Shown here in pieces: positions 17,389 through 27,546 of a stretch of DNA of 64,000 nucleotides; position 1 is the stretch's first letter; each line of letters begins with the position of its first letter. Below the pieces are notes generated by a model. It saw nothing but the letters and a program-made list of their open reading frames with translations, did not search any database and was not told where the DNA came from. The stretch comes from Acidobacteriota bacterium. Its GTDB lineage: Bacteria > Acidobacteriota > Blastocatellia > Pyrinomonadales > Pyrinomonadaceae. Made by a program: the position numbers and the translations under genes. The DNA is taken from positions 124,001-188,000 of the forward strand of contig JAOAPY010000024.1 of the NCBI GenBank assembly GCA_025463135.1. The letters are read 5' to 3'.

Positions 17389-20300
17389 TCAAAACAGCAA
17401 CTTCACGCCAAACTGAATATGCCGCGGGTCCCGCGCTGAAGAAATCGTGCCAAACGTTGGCGAGCCCAGGAAATTGTCCGGCAGGTTAAAGTTCGGATGA
17501 TTGAAGAGGTTGAAGAACTCCGCGCGGAGCTGCAGGTTCAGCCGCTCGGACAGATTTGTATTCTTCAAAAACGAAACGTTCACGTTCTGATATCCCGGCC
17601 CCTCGAGAATATTCCTGCCTGCATTGCCAAACGTTCCGCGCGCCGGAAAACTAAACGCAGCAGTATTGAACCACCTATCAGTCGAGTGATTGCCGAGTTG
17701 CGGATCGCCCACCAGGTTTGGCCGATCGTTGGCTCCAAAACCAAGAATGGAACGGCCCGTACCGCTGTTATCGATGTCCGGCAGCAGCGCTACTGTAAAA
17801 GGACGCCCGGACTGCAAAGTAATAATGCCGAACGTCTGCCAGCCGCTCGCTAGCGTAGAGAGCCAACCCGCATCAGCCAGATGGGCCTTTCCTTCACCAA
17901 ACGGCAAATCATACGAGTAACTCGCGGACAGCCGGTGCCGGACATCAAAGTTCGAACGACCGCGCTCGGCTCGTCCGTCATAACTATTCTGCGGAAAATT
18001 TGGATCACCGGCGCTGCTGAAAAAGTTTGACGCATCGTCGGTCGACTTCGCGAATGTATACGAAACCAGCGTCGCCAGGCCTTTGGAAAGCCGCTGTTGA
18101 AAACGCGCCTGCAAGCTGTGATAGTTCGAGTTCGCGCGTGATTCCAGCAGATCGATATCGTCAAAGCGAGGATCCGGCCGCGGCACAAACGGCAGTCCCG
18201 GGGGCAGCGCACTCGGCTGCGGTTGATTGATGTCGCGCGCCGTCAAGAGTTTCGTTCCCTTCGAGCCCACGTACGCGACTTCCAAAACACTGTTGCGTCC
18301 AAACTGCCGCTGCACATTTGCATTCCAGTGCTGCATGTAGGCCGTGCGCAGATTTCGCTGAATGGCCAGGGCCGAATCGGGTAGCGGAAACGGGAAGAAA
18401 GCGGGAAACGGATTGCTTAACGTAAGCGGCAAACCGGGAAGCGAGAAGAAAATATTGTTATCAAAGTACGGCGAGTTGAAGTAGAGCGCTTCGCCCGGCG
18501 CCAGCGGCGACTGGTCATAGTAGATACCATAGCCGGCACGCAGCACGGTCTTTTCATCCCTGCCAATGGTCCATGCCAGGCCGACGCGCGGGGCAAAATT
18601 ATTCTTATCGGAATCCACGCCGCCGCGCGGCACTCCATTTGTCCCCACGCGCACCAAACTTCGTGTTGCCAGGTCGAAAACGTTTGCGCGATCCTGCGCA
18701 TCAACCGGCGGCGTGTTGTACTCGTAGCGCAAGCCGAAATTGAGAGTCAGGCGAGCTCTGGCGCGAAAGCTATCGTTGACAAAGAAATTGTAACTTTGCG
18801 TGCGCAGGTGCTGCGGGTTATCGACGTGAGCAACACTGGTAAGCAGTGGGAAACCCAACAGCAGATCGGCCAGGGCATTGCCCGAGATTTGCGCAAAGGG
18901 CGAGAACTGCGCGCGCCCGCGCGACTCGACATCCCGGAAAGCATTCTGCTGCGAAAAACGCAGGTCGCCGCCAAACTTAATCAAATGACTGCCGCGCGCA
19001 TAGCTCGCGGTATCCAGCACCTGATAAACATTCGTCACACTGTTCTGAGGATTATTTCCTTCATCACCCAGCGGTGAGAGACCAGTTACCGTTATGAAAC
19101 TCAAGCCGGCATCGCGAGCATTGGTTGAGATCACAGGAAGACCCAGGTCGGGATTGCGTGTGCTCGCCTGCTGAGTTACGGATGCAGCTACGCGGCTCAG
19201 CGCCACCCGCGCCTCGTTAACCAGGTTCGGGGTCAGCACCAGCGTCAGCGCTCCCATCACATTTTGACTGCGCCGTTTGACGGTGTCGCCAAATCCGGGG
19301 ACGAGTGAAAACCCTGAGCCGGTGAAGGGCTCGAAAAGATTACGGTCGCCAAAACTATACCGAAAAGTAAGATCCGCCTTTTGACTGAGTCGGTGATCGA
19401 CACGAGCGTCGAAGCTGTCGTTGCGATCGCGCTGGTTCGGTGAAGAAACAAAGTTCTGCAGCAGCGCGTTGCGGTTCGGCAAAGGATAAAGGTTCGCTAT
19501 GGCACGTCCGACAGAGTTAATTCTCGTCGACGGAATCACCCCGCCGGAAAAGGGCATACCGGTAAAGGGATCGATCGGTGCGCCGAAGAGACTCTGCGAA
19601 AAATCACCCGCGCGCTCGCGCGCCGTGGGCACGTTGGTAAGTCGCGTGATGCCCTCGCGCGAGCGGGTGCCTTCATAGTCAGCAAAGAAAAAGGTGCGAT
19701 CGTGCTTCAGCGCGCCACCGATCGAGCCGCCGAACTGATTGCGAAGATATTTTGGTTTCGACTCTGTTGCCGGAGCGAAGAAATTGCGCGCGTCCAGGAC
19801 CCCATTGCGGTGGAATTCAAAAAGTGAGCCGTGGACGTTGTTGGTCCCGGACTTGAGTACTACATTTACCTGCGCGCCCGGATTGCGACCAAACGCAGCG
19901 TCGTAACTGCTCGTAAGCATCTCGAATTCGCGGATGGCATCCACCGGGGGCCGAACGCCGAATGTATTCAGCTTGGGGTCAACGTTGTAAACACCGTCCA
20001 ACAGAAAGTTGTTACCGTCTTCACGCGCGCCGTTAACGCTGAAAGCAAAATCACCGCGCGCAGATCCGGCCGATCCGGGCGCCGCGGGAGCAGCACCGGG
20101 CACAAGCAAAGTCAGTTCGTAAAAGTTTCGCCCGTCGAGCGGCAAACCAACGATCTGCCGATTCTCAATCACGGTCCCGAGGTCCGAAGAATCTTTTTTT
20201 AATTCGCCCACGTTCGAAACCACCAGGGCAATGTCATACGGATCGCTTACCGCGGCGATTTGCAGCGACGCGTCTAAACGCACTTCCTGATTCACATTTA

Positions 20301-20583
20301 AGGTGAATTCGCGCGGCAGAGTAGCAAAACCTGACGCTGAGACTTCCAACCGGTAGGAACCGGGTTGCAAAGACGACAGTGCATATTCGCCTTCGGCTCC
20401 GCTGGTTGTCGTGCGGCTCTCCCCGGTTTCCCGATTGGTAAGTTTCACCTGGGCGCCCTGAATTACTGCGCGGTTGGGATCAAACACAGTCCCGCGAAGT
20501 GAAGCGCGATGTGTTTGCGCCGCGGCCCCCGAACACAACAACAATAAGACAATAAGCGAAAAGAGTTTTTGATTGCTCGACAT
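17389..20583 (-). CDS. Oar-like TonB-dependent receptor with carboxypeptidase-regulatory N-terminal domain
   Basis: This 1064-residue outer membrane protein has a signal peptide ([16 protein letters not shown]). A carboxypeptidase-regulatory-like beta-sandwich spans about residues 25-110 ([40 protein letters not shown]). A plug follows ([35 protein letters not shown]-like sequence, [20 protein letters not shown]), then a long beta-barrel ending in [10 protein letters not shown] with a terminal Phe, as expected for BAM-inserted barrels. This Oar-like type is abundant in Acidobacteriota and is usually linked to uptake of polymers or large substrates. No substrate-specific neighbour is visible. 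The gene is monocistronic and convergent with the halogenase-like pair. Confidence 0.93.
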   Translation of the reverse strand: MSSNQKLFSLIVLLLLCSGAAAQTHRASLRGTVFDPNRAVIQGAQVKLTNRETGESRTTTSGAEGEYALSSLQPGSYRLEVSASGFATLPREFTLNVNQEVRLDASLQIAAVSDPYDIALVVSNVGELKKDSSDLGTVIENRQIVGLPLDGRNFYELTLLVPGAAPAAPGSAGSARGDFAFSVNGAREDGNNFLLDGVYNVDPKLNTFGVRPPVDAIREFEMLTSSYDAAFGRNPGAQVNVVLKSGTNNVHGSLFEFHRNGVLDARNFFAPATESKPKYLRNQFGGSIGGALKHDRTFFFADYEGTRSREGITRLTNVPTARERAGDFSQSLFGAPIDPFTGMPFSGGVIPSTRINSVGRAIANLYPLPNRNALLQNFVSSPNQRDRNDSFDARVDHRLSQKADLTFRYSFGDRNLFEPFTGSGFSLVPGFGDTVKRRSQNVMGALTLVLTPNLVNEARVALSRVAASVTQQASTRNPDLGLPVISTNARDAGLSFITVTGLSPLGDEGNNPQNSVTNVYQVLDTASYARGSHLIKFGGDLRFSQQNAFRDVESRGRAQFSPFAQISGNALADLLLGFPLLTSVAHVDNPQHLRTQSYNFFVNDSFRARARLTLNFGLRYEYNTPPVDAQDRANVFDLATRSLVRVGTNGVPRGGVDSDKNNFAPRVGLAWTIGRDEKTVLRAGYGIYYDQSPLAPGEALYFNSPYFDNNIFFSLPGLPLTLSNPFPAFFPFPLPDSALAIQRNLRTAYMQHWNANVQRQFGRNSVLEVAYVGSKGTKLLTARDINQPQPSALPPGLPFVPRPDPRFDDIDLLESRANSNYHSLQARFQQRLSKGLATLVSYTFAKSTDDASNFFSSAGDPNFPQNSYDGRAERGRSNFDVRHRLSASYSYDLPFGEGKAHLADAGWLSTLASGWQTFGIITLQSGRPFTVALLPDIDNSGTGRSILGFGANDRPNLVGDPQLGNHSTDRWFNTAAFSFPARGTFGNAGRNILEGPGYQNVNVSFLKNTNLSERLNLQLRAEFFNLFNHPNFNLPDNFLGSPTFGTISSARDPRHIQFGVKLLF

Positions 20584-20943
20584 TCAGGGCTCCTGCTTTA
20601 CCTAATTTTTGGATGTGCTACCGAAAACTCGGAAGTCTCGGGTGTTGCGGACATTATGACGAAGTCCCTCGCGAAATGCTCCCGAAAACTGGCTGATAAT
20701 TTAACAATTCGACTGATGTTTTATCTATCAAAGTCGAAATCTGACTGTTAGAATGCAACAGTACTAAACGGACAAAGACCACTTATGGTTTCAAAGTAGT
20801 TTGAGCGTCTCTTTTTGTTCACTGCCGGCGTTCGTTCATTATCGCTGTGTCGGGGCACAGACTTCAGCCTGTGATTCACGACCGAGCATAAACCAAAACG
20901 TGGTCGTAAGTTATTAATCGTCATCTTAATTTTGGAGGCATCG
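20584..20943. other. Spacer with no recognised gene
   Basis: This 360-bp divergent spacer lies between the Oar-like receptor and a small membrane protein gene. It holds no convincing reading frame. It must contain both promoters, but I could not pick out hexamers with confidence. ACAGACTTCAGCCTGTG near 20860-20876 is a small palindrome. Confidence 0.5.
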
Positions 20944-21396
20944 ATGCTCTGGATTATTTTCGCTCTCGGCGCTGCGGTCGCCTGGGGGCTTTATGGGCCG
21001 GTACTGCACGGCGGTCAGGTTGCTCTCGGGAATAATCCCATGCGTGCCCTGCTCTGCGTGGGTGTCGCATATTTTTTGATTGGCGTCTTGGTGCCGGTTG
21101 CCAGTCTTTCCGCACAGGGCGGATTGCAGGGATTTACGATGAAGGGCTCCACAGCAGCAACGCTCGGCGGCGCACTTGGCGCGCTGGGGGCCATCTGCAT
21201 CATCTTCGCATTCAAGAGCGGCGGATTGCCGACATATGTGATGCCCCTGGTGTTTGCCGGCGCGCCCGTGGTGAACGTGCTGTTTTCAATCTGGATGCAT
21301 CCACCAAAGACAGCGCCTAATCCCCTGCTCTACATCGGCTTTGTGTTGGCCGCCGCAGGAGCCGGCATGGTCCTGTATTTTAAGCCTCAAGCATAG
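20944..21396 (+). CDS. Small multi-spanning membrane protein, DMT/EamA-like half transporter
   Basis: The ATG at 20944 has GGAGG at 20934-20938; a TTG four codons upstream is less likely because it overlaps the ribosome site. The protein of about 150 residues has four to five hydrophobic helices (MLWIIFALGAAVAWGLYGPV, ALLCVGVAYFLIGVLVPVA, AATLGGALGALGAICIIFAF, YVMPLVFAGAPVVNVLFSIW, LLYIGFVLAAAGAGMVLYF). The Gly-rich helices and short loops resemble half of a drug/metabolite (EamA-type) exporter, a fold known to work as dimers when split. Substrate and partner are unknown, and it stands alone. Confidence 0.7.
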   Translation: MLWIIFALGAAVAWGLYGPVLHGGQVALGNNPMRALLCVGVAYFLIGVLVPVASLSAQGGLQGFTMKGSTAATLGGALGALGAICIIFAFKSGGLPTYVMPLVFAGAPVVNVLFSIWMHPPKTAPNPLLYIGFVLAAAGAGMVLYFKPQA

Positions 21397-21425
21397 GCGA
21401 GCTGCTTAAGGACAGGTTCATTTTC

Positions 21426-21556
21426 CATTTCTCATTTGACATTTCTCATTGGACCATTCGTTCGTGCGATCCTTCGTTCTCGCGTGCTGCCAATGTGACC
21501 AATAACGATCCGCGGGCAATGACAATTGAGAAATGCCAAACGACAAATGACAAATT
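21426..21556. repeat. Degenerate heptamer arrays in inverted orientation (CATTTCT / AGAAATG)
   Basis: CATTTCT, CATTTGA, CATTTCT and CATTGGA run in register from 21426. The complementary series (GACAATTGAGAAATGCC then AAACGACAAATGACAAATT) occupies about 21518-21556. The architecture is the same as the TCTTTGG arms at 5800-5942. It lies between the small membrane protein and a propeller gene and makes an apparent upstream extension of the latter's frame. Confidence 0.8.
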
Positions 21557-21614
21557 CCCCCGGTCTCCCCGACCACTTGAGATGACAAGACTCACTGTAC
21601 TAAGGAGATCGCCA

Positions 21615-22847
21615 ATGACTTTCAGCGTAAGAACCCTGACAACCGTCGCCTTCCTCGTTTGTTTCCTGACCATGGAAACCGCCGCGCAGACGACTGGTGA
21701 GTGGCCCCAGTGGCGCGGCCCGAATCGCGACGGCATATCCAAAGAGACAGGTCTGCTCAAACAATGGCCCGCGGATGGACCACCGCTGATTTGGAAAGCG
21801 AAAGGCGCCGGCCGGGGCTACTCAACACTCTCGGTGTCAGGCGGGCGTCTTTTTACCATGGGTCTCCGTGGCGATCGAGAATTCGTTATCGCTTTCGACG
21901 TGGCCACGGGCAAAGAGGTCTGGGCCACGGCGCATGGCAGCGCCTATCACGACAGTCGTGGCGATGGTCCGCGCGGAACTCCCACCGTCGACGGGAATAG
22001 TGTCTATGCCCTGGGTGGCAATGGCGATCTCTCTTGTCTTGATGCCAAAACCGGTAAGATTCTCTGGGCCATGAACGTGCTGCAGAAATTTGGCGGCCAC
22101 AATATTGGTTGGGGCATCAGCGAGTCACCCCTGGTGATCGGTGAAAAGATTCTTGTCAATGCCGGTGGCCCCGGCGCTTCGATAGTGGCGCTCAATAAGA
22201 AAGACGGCACTCTGATTTGGAAGAGCCAGAGCGACAAGGCCGGTTACTCGTCGGGTATGCCGGTGCAGATTGGCAACACCACGCAAGTGGTCTTCTTTAC
22301 CGATCAACGCGCTGTGGGTCTTGATCTAAAGGACGGAAAACTCTTCTGGGAGTATGCGCGCGCGGCTAACGATACCGCCAATGTGGCAACCCCCATCGTC
22401 CGCGGTAATCACGTATTCATCTCTTCGGACTATGGCACCGGCGCCGGCATGGTGGAGATCAAGGCGGATGGGAAGGCGCAGGAAGTCTATTTCACCAGGG
22501 AAATGCGGAATCACCACAGCAGCTCCGTGCTAATCGGCGATTATCTCTACGGTTTTTCAAGCAGCATCCTGACGGCGATGAAATTTGATACCGGCGAAGT
22601 AGCCTGGCGGGATCGCAGCGTGGGCAAAGGCTCCCTGGTCTTTGCTGACGGCAACCTTTATTGCCTGAGTGAGAACGGTGTCGTTGGCCTGGTCGAAGCT
22701 ACGCCCACGGGGTATCACGAGAAGGGCCGCTTTCGCATCCCGCAAGAATCGCTGCCCACCTGGACCCATCCCGTGGTCGCCGGTGGCCGCCTTTACCTGC
22801 GCGATCAGGACACAATCTACGCATTCGATGTGAAGGAAAAGAAGTAG
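21615..22847 (+). CDS. Secreted PQQ-like beta-propeller repeat protein (paralogue 7)
   Basis: I place the start at the ATG at 21615 (MTFSVRTLTTVAFLVCFLTM), which has AAGGAGAT upstream and a signal peptide. The longer open frame from 21495 is translated repeat. The mature protein opens with EWPQWRGPNRDGIS. Blades include IAFDVATGKEVWATAHG, SCLDAKTGKILWAMNVL, VALNKKDGTLIWKSQSD, VGLDLKDGKLFWEYARA and TAMKFDTGEVAWRDRSV. The C-terminus (TWTHPVVAGGRLYLRDQDTI) matches paralogues 5 and 6, suggesting this copy left the main cluster by duplication and movement. Neighbours give no functional hint. Confidence 0.88.
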   Translation: MTFSVRTLTTVAFLVCFLTMETAAQTTGEWPQWRGPNRDGISKETGLLKQWPADGPPLIWKAKGAGRGYSTLSVSGGRLFTMGLRGDREFVIAFDVATGKEVWATAHGSAYHDSRGDGPRGTPTVDGNSVYALGGNGDLSCLDAKTGKILWAMNVLQKFGGHNIGWGISESPLVIGEKILVNAGGPGASIVALNKKDGTLIWKSQSDKAGYSSGMPVQIGNTTQVVFFTDQRAVGLDLKDGKLFWEYARAANDTANVATPIVRGNHVFISSDYGTGAGMVEIKADGKAQEVYFTREMRNHHSSSVLIGDYLYGFSSSILTAMKFDTGEVAWRDRSVGKGSLVFADGNLYCLSENGVVGLVEATPTGYHEKGRFRIPQESLPTWTHPVVAGGRLYLRDQDTIYAFDVKEKK

Positions 22848-22937
22848 GAGCGATGGATTATTTTTTTGATTAACGTCTCTGGTCCGGGTCGAACTAAAGA
22901 TATTGGGCAAACTTGAGCGGAGACATAAGGTGTCGCG

Positions 22938-23741
22938 ATGAAACGCCTCCTGAAGGCCATTACTCCACCTCCAGTAAGAAGACTCGCGCGCATACTTTTC
23001 CCTTTGAAGCGCTTCCACTGTCCTGTTTGTCAAAAATGGCTTCCTCATTTCGAACGCCTTCCTGACTACTGGTTTCAGAATCTCGACAAGTATCAGTATG
23101 TGCATTCGATATTTGCCTCCGAAACGGCGAACCTGCTGCAATATTCGTGTGGCAGCTGCGGCGCCAGTGACAGGGATAGGCTATATGCGATCTATATCAA
23201 AGCGCGCCGGGCTACCGAGGCTGATAAAATAACCTTCATAGAATTCGCCCCGACGCCCGCCTTGTCTGGTTTGATCAAGTCCCTTCCGGGAATCGAATAT
23301 CGATCAGCGGACCTCTACGATGAAGCTGCTGATGAGCAAGTTGATCTCACGCACCTTCCTTATGCCGATTGTTCGTTCGATGTATTTCTCACTTCCCATA
23401 TGCTTGAACACATCGAAGACGATCGCCAGGCCATGAGAGAGCTCTATCGAATTCTCAAACCGGGTGGTTGGGGGATCGCAATGGTTCCTATCCAGCTGGA
23501 TTTGGAGAAAACTCTTGAGGGACTTCCCATCTCCAGCGAAGGTGAGAGATGGAAATACTACGGACAAAATGACCACGTGCGAATGTATGCAAAACAGGAT
23601 TTCATCAGCCGCCTTCAAGATGCGGGTTTTGAGGTGAAGCAATTCGGTGAAGACCACTTCGGAAAGGATGTGTTTTTGCTGCACGGCCTGCACCCGCGAT
23701 CGGTGCTCTATGTGGTAGAGAAACCGTCGGTAAGCAGCTAG
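22938..23741 (+). CDS. Class I SAM-dependent methyltransferase with N-terminal zinc-binding Cys pairs
   Basis: This protein has 267 residues. The N-terminal part has two Cys pairs (CPVCQKWLPHF, about residues 30-40, and YSCGSCGASDRDR, about 70-82) that could bind zinc. The methyltransferase core follows: FIEFAPTPAL (motif I variant, lacking the usual GxGxG), YRSADLYDE, VDLTHLPYADCSFDVFLTSH (motif II/III) and MLEHIEDDRQAMRELYRILKPGG, typical of Methyltransf_11. This arrangement occurs in methyltransferases near cell-surface polysaccharide loci. The acceptor is unknown. It is preceded by a propeller gene in the same direction, 90 bases away. Confidence 0.82.
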   Translation: MKRLLKAITPPPVRRLARILFPLKRFHCPVCQKWLPHFERLPDYWFQNLDKYQYVHSIFASETANLLQYSCGSCGASDRDRLYAIYIKARRATEADKITFIEFAPTPALSGLIKSLPGIEYRSADLYDEAADEQVDLTHLPYADCSFDVFLTSHMLEHIEDDRQAMRELYRILKPGGWGIAMVPIQLDLEKTLEGLPISSEGERWKYYGQNDHVRMYAKQDFISRLQDAGFEVKQFGEDHFGKDVFLLHGLHPRSVLYVVEKPSVSS

Positions 23742-23783
23742 TTAAAGTCGCATCACTCACGGAATTTGGACGCGTAAATTATT

Positions 23784-23862
23784 CCTTTGCGTCTTTGCGC
23801 CTTTGCGGGAGACGGTTCTGATATCATGAAAATATTTCCCGCAGAGGCGCAAAGTCGCAAAG
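23784..23862. repeat. Palindromic intergenic repeat, family A
   Basis: CCTTTGCGTCTTTGCGCCTT then TGCGGGA (from 23784) pairs with TCCCGCAGAGGCGCAAAG then TCGCAAAG (to 23862). It lies between the convergent methyltransferase and FtsX permease genes, where it could terminate both. Confidence 0.82.
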
Positions 23863-23979
23863 TCCTGGTCGATTGAGATCGGGGCGTTGTTCACCGTGAC
23901 GGATACAATCATTTCTCCGCTCCGCAACCAGCGCAGGCGCGCTTTCTAAACGGTACCTGAGATTTTAAGACCTTCTATT

Positions 23980-26900
23980 CTATTCGGCGCGCAACGATGC
24001 CAATAAGGGCGAGCACAAGGCCGCCCAGGTTGCCGCCACGGTCGCGACCAATCCCGATATCAATACCAACAGCAACAAAAAGCCCAGCGAAGCATTTGGT
24101 AACTGGCCACCACGTGCCAGGAAAATCGGAGCTATCGCGAGCGCGGCGGCGAACGACCCGGTTGCCAGGCCACTCAACAGCAGCAAAACGTTTTCAGCGA
24201 TCACCATAATAGTAAAGTGCGATGAGTTATATCCCACTGCACGCAGCAAGGCCAGTTCCTTGCGTCGCTCCAGGACATTGCGCAGCAACACCGCCGCCAT
24301 GCCGAGCGTGCCCAGCAGCAATCCCAGGCCACCGAGCATTTGGAACGTCGACAGATATGTGTTTTCAACTCGGTGAAAATTAGCCAGTCGCTCGGCGGTG
24401 GGCACCACATCAAAGCCAAAATCAGCAAGCCGATCCTCGAGAGCCAGACTGATGGCCGCTTGATCTTTTTCCGGGGCGTCGATCAGAAAGAAGCGATAAC
24501 CCTGCTCTTGCGGAAACAGTTTTAGAAAATTCTTTTCCGCCATTATGAGTTCGCTTTGAAAGATACTGTCAGCCAAAGCGCCGACAATGCGCAGTCGCAC
24601 AGGACCCTCACTACGGTTCAGGACAAACTCGTCGCCCATTTTCAGGTGCAGCACGTAGGTCAGCGAATTTGAGTCAGCTATCACGGGAACGACGCCGTTA
24701 CCCAGTTCGCGATTGAGCAGCAGCCAGGGATTGTCAGTCTCTTCGCGGTTACCTGGAATCGAGGTCTGAAAAGCAAAACGGTTGCTGCGAATGAACTGTT
24801 CGGTTGCCGCCAGAATCCGTGGACTGTGAGGCTGATAGAGATTCAAACAACTGGCATCGTCACCTGGGTGCAGACGAAAGCGCGTAATGCCGGCGCCTGC
24901 AAGGACGGCCGCGTTCTGGTCGCCCGCCAGATTCAAGGCCTCGCGGCCTTCGCGACTATTGGGATCGTGAATCAACGGCAGCAGCGATTCTGCCAACAGA
25001 GGAAAGCCTCCGCTGCCGGACTTCCTGTCCAGCGCGACACTATTCGTCTCGCGCCTGAACGCATCTACCGCCACGATGATGAACGTCGCCGAAGCAATCA
25101 AGGCGATGCACAACACGCTGCGCCCCGGACGATAGGTAGCGTTTCTGAATCCCAATCGCAGCACTGACAACCAACTATTGCCATGAATAGAATTCCTTCT
25201 CGCCCGCCGCAGCCATACCGATTGGAAGCAGAGCAAGGCGATTAGACACGCTGTTCCGCCGCCGAAGAATCCCGCCGTCTGTCCTAATAAATGAAACGAA
25301 GCCGCAGCCAGGAGAAGCAGAGTCAGCACGGCGAACGAAAAACCGACACGTACACTGGAGAAAAGACCGCCGCGGTTCTTCCGTGTCTCCGCGTCTCCGC
25401 GTCGCCTTTTTTGCGTGATCGTGTCTCCAACGCCGCTCGTCCCCATCAGCAGGCTGCGGGTCGATGACTGCTTCAAACGTCTCAAGGTCCACCAGACGCA
25501 TACCAGGGCCGCGATGACTCCACCTACTCCACCTGTCACAAGGGACCACAAAGACGGATGCAGTCTCAACGTGGTGGTGCCGACCGCTCCCACCCACCAG
25601 GTGCGCAGACCAAACATCATGAACTGGCCGTACGCAACCGCTCCGGCCAGACCAATCAGACTACCCGCGACGGCCAGCAGCGTGCCTTCCAAAACAAACA
25701 GCGAACGAATCCGCGCTGCCGGAAAACCTATGGCCTGCATGATGCCTATCTCACGCAGGCGTTGTTCAATGCCGAGTTTGAAGAAGAGGGCGGTTAGCAG
25801 CAGTGCCGACACAACCAGAAAAAAACTGAAGTAGAGAAAGTATTCGCCAAAGTCAGTAGCGCCGCGCGACGCCGCCAAACCCTGCGCCCGCGCGGGCAAG
25901 ATAACCAGCCCCATGCTCGCGGGATCCAATGTCGATGCCAGTTGGCCCGCATATCGATCCACGACCGCGTTTGCGTTCCCGGCGGGCGTGAGGCGCATTG
26001 AAGTAATCCTGCCAAAGCGCGACTTCCAGAGATCCTGTCCTACCTCGAGAGTAATAAAAGCCTTTGGCGTGGTGCGATATTGCTTCCAATAATCTTCATC
26101 CTGTTTTCTGATACGACCAAGGTCAACGGGAAAGGGCGGGTCCCAATCTGACATGCTGTCCGATTCGCTGATGCCGGGATAGTCAGGAATCAAATTCCTA
26201 TCGGCGGCCAGACCAGTAATCGGTACCACTGCGACCAGTTGAAATGCCGCGGTCCGGGTTTCAAGATGACCGTCCTCTTGCCAGACATAGTATTCGAGCG
26301 ATATTTGATCGCCGGCGCGCGCATTCAGTTCGCGTGCGGCCCATTCGTTTAGAACGATGGGCGGCTGCGCGGGCCGCTTAACGTTTGCTGCCGGCTCACC
26401 CTGTGGCGCTGGCGACTCGCTTCCCTTTAATAAGGAATGGAAGGTTGGCTCATCCAGCGCAGTCACCAGGGAATAAGGTACCGCTCGCCCACCGCTGCTG
26501 ATGCTGTTGGCAACGTAGGCGAATATCGTTGACGTCCGCATTGAAGATGCGGAAGCGACTGCGCGCGCCTTTTCCGCGAGCGAGTCATCAACCAGCGTAC
26601 TGCCACGCTCAAGCGAAATACTCTTCTGATTCGACACGAGGCGCAGTCTTACGTCGTAGTCGGCTAGCGATGCGGTGCGCCGCAGTATCTTCTCGATACC
26701 AGCCTGGCCCTCAACACCGGCGTTCGTCACCGACTGCTTCGAAATCAGGATCGTGTTGACCTGGTACGATTTCTCGAGTTCTTTTTGCAATAGCTTGAGC
26801 GGCACAAAGAGTGCCCGAACCGCAGTCTGCTGCGGCCGCGTGGAGAACTCTCCCAGATCTTCCGCGGAGATGATCTCTTTTATCGTAAGTCTCAGCGTGC

Positions 26901-27432
26901 GGCCCAGGTCTTCCTTGCGTCCGTACAAGGATTCGCGCGGTACGTTGGAAGGCTTTTCAATTCGCAAGAGTATTGAGTCGCCGAGGTGCGTGTTTAGTTC
27001 CCGCGCCAAACTATCGCTCAGGAAGACTTCTCGATTTTGTGGGGGTTGCTTCCCTTCTCGCCCGTGGAACTTCCAGAACCGTTCATCAACGCCGTAGACT
27101 CGCACTCCCCCGGCGCGAGCTCCGTTGGCTTCACTTACACTTCCCTCGAGCTCAATTAGTGGACAAGCGGCAGCAAATCCACTGCGGGCAAAGTCCGGTT
27201 GCTTTTCAATATCACTCGCAAGTTGCTCGCGGAAGAATCCAGTCGCTGAAATTACGAAATCGGTTTTCCCCAGCCGCTGCAGGAAGAGATCGCGCAAACT
27301 GGCCCGCACCGAATCTCCCACTAACAGGGCCCCAGCCAGTACGGCCACAGCGATTGCCACACCGAACACCACGGGCAGGTTCGTGCGCCAGTAATAGGCC
27401 AGGTTTCGTTTGACTAGTTGCGCGGTTTGCAT
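23980..27432 (-). CDS. ABC transporter permease, large FtsX/MacB type with two FtsX domains
   Basis: I place the start at the ATG at 27432 (MQTAQLVKRNLAYYWRTNLP), because residues encoded upstream are translated inverted repeat. The product has about 1150 residues. Its first helix (FGVAIAVAVLAGALLVGDSV) leads into a large periplasmic MacB-PCD-like region. FtsX helices lie around residues 545-690 (YFLYFSFFLVVSALLLTALF, REIGIMQAIGFPAARIRSLF). A second helix pair is followed by another periplasmic part and a second FtsX block at the C-terminus (TFQMLGGLGLLLGTLGMAAV, RRKELALLRAVGYNSSHFTI). Such permeases pair with LolD-like ATPases and act in lipid or lipoprotein release or mechanotransmission rather than import. 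The ATPase lies just upstream. Confidence 0.9.
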   Translation of the reverse strand: MQTAQLVKRNLAYYWRTNLPVVFGVAIAVAVLAGALLVGDSVRASLRDLFLQRLGKTDFVISATGFFREQLASDIEKQPDFARSGFAAACPLIELEGSVSEANGARAGGVRVYGVDERFWKFHGREGKQPPQNREVFLSDSLARELNTHLGDSILLRIEKPSNVPRESLYGRKEDLGRTLRLTIKEIISAEDLGEFSTRPQQTAVRALFVPLKLLQKELEKSYQVNTILISKQSVTNAGVEGQAGIEKILRRTASLADYDVRLRLVSNQKSISLERGSTLVDDSLAEKARAVASASSMRTSTIFAYVANSISSGGRAVPYSLVTALDEPTFHSLLKGSESPAPQGEPAANVKRPAQPPIVLNEWAARELNARAGDQISLEYYVWQEDGHLETRTAAFQLVAVVPITGLAADRNLIPDYPGISESDSMSDWDPPFPVDLGRIRKQDEDYWKQYRTTPKAFITLEVGQDLWKSRFGRITSMRLTPAGNANAVVDRYAGQLASTLDPASMGLVILPARAQGLAASRGATDFGEYFLYFSFFLVVSALLLTALFFKLGIEQRLREIGIMQAIGFPAARIRSLFVLEGTLLAVAGSLIGLAGAVAYGQFMMFGLRTWWVGAVGTTTLRLHPSLWSLVTGGVGGVIAALVCVWWTLRRLKQSSTRSLLMGTSGVGDTITQKRRRGDAETRKNRGGLFSSVRVGFSFAVLTLLLLAAASFHLLGQTAGFFGGGTACLIALLCFQSVWLRRARRNSIHGNSWLSVLRLGFRNATYRPGRSVLCIALIASATFIIVAVDAFRRETNSVALDRKSGSGGFPLLAESLLPLIHDPNSREGREALNLAGDQNAAVLAGAGITRFRLHPGDDASCLNLYQPHSPRILAATEQFIRSNRFAFQTSIPGNREETDNPWLLLNRELGNGVVPVIADSNSLTYVLHLKMGDEFVLNRSEGPVRLRIVGALADSIFQSELIMAEKNFLKLFPQEQGYRFFLIDAPEKDQAAISLALEDRLADFGFDVVPTAERLANFHRVENTYLSTFQMLGGLGLLLGTLGMAAVLLRNVLERRKELALLRAVGYNSSHFTIMVIAENVLLLLSGLATGSFAAALAIAPIFLARGGQLPNASLGFLLLLVLISGLVATVAATWAALCSPLLASLRAE

Positions 27433-27449
27433 TGAGACAAGTTCGGTAC

Positions 27450-27546
27450 AGGCGTTTAGAGTACCGCCTTCAGTCGGGCTCTTTCTCACCTAATCAAAAA
27501 GCCTGCTAAAGAAAAGGCCCAGCTGAAGGCGGTACTCTAAATACCT
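27450..27546. repeat. Inverted repeat, family D (GGCGTTTAGAGTACCGCCTTCAG), inside the ABC operon
   Basis: Left arm AGGCGTTTAGAGTACCGCC then TTCAG (27450-27473) pairs with CTGAAGGCGGTACTCTAAA then TACCT (27523-27546). The right arm contains the stop codon of the ATPase gene (27537-27539). The left arm lies just before the permease start. A second copy is at 31155-31234 in the same gene cluster. Confidence 0.92.
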
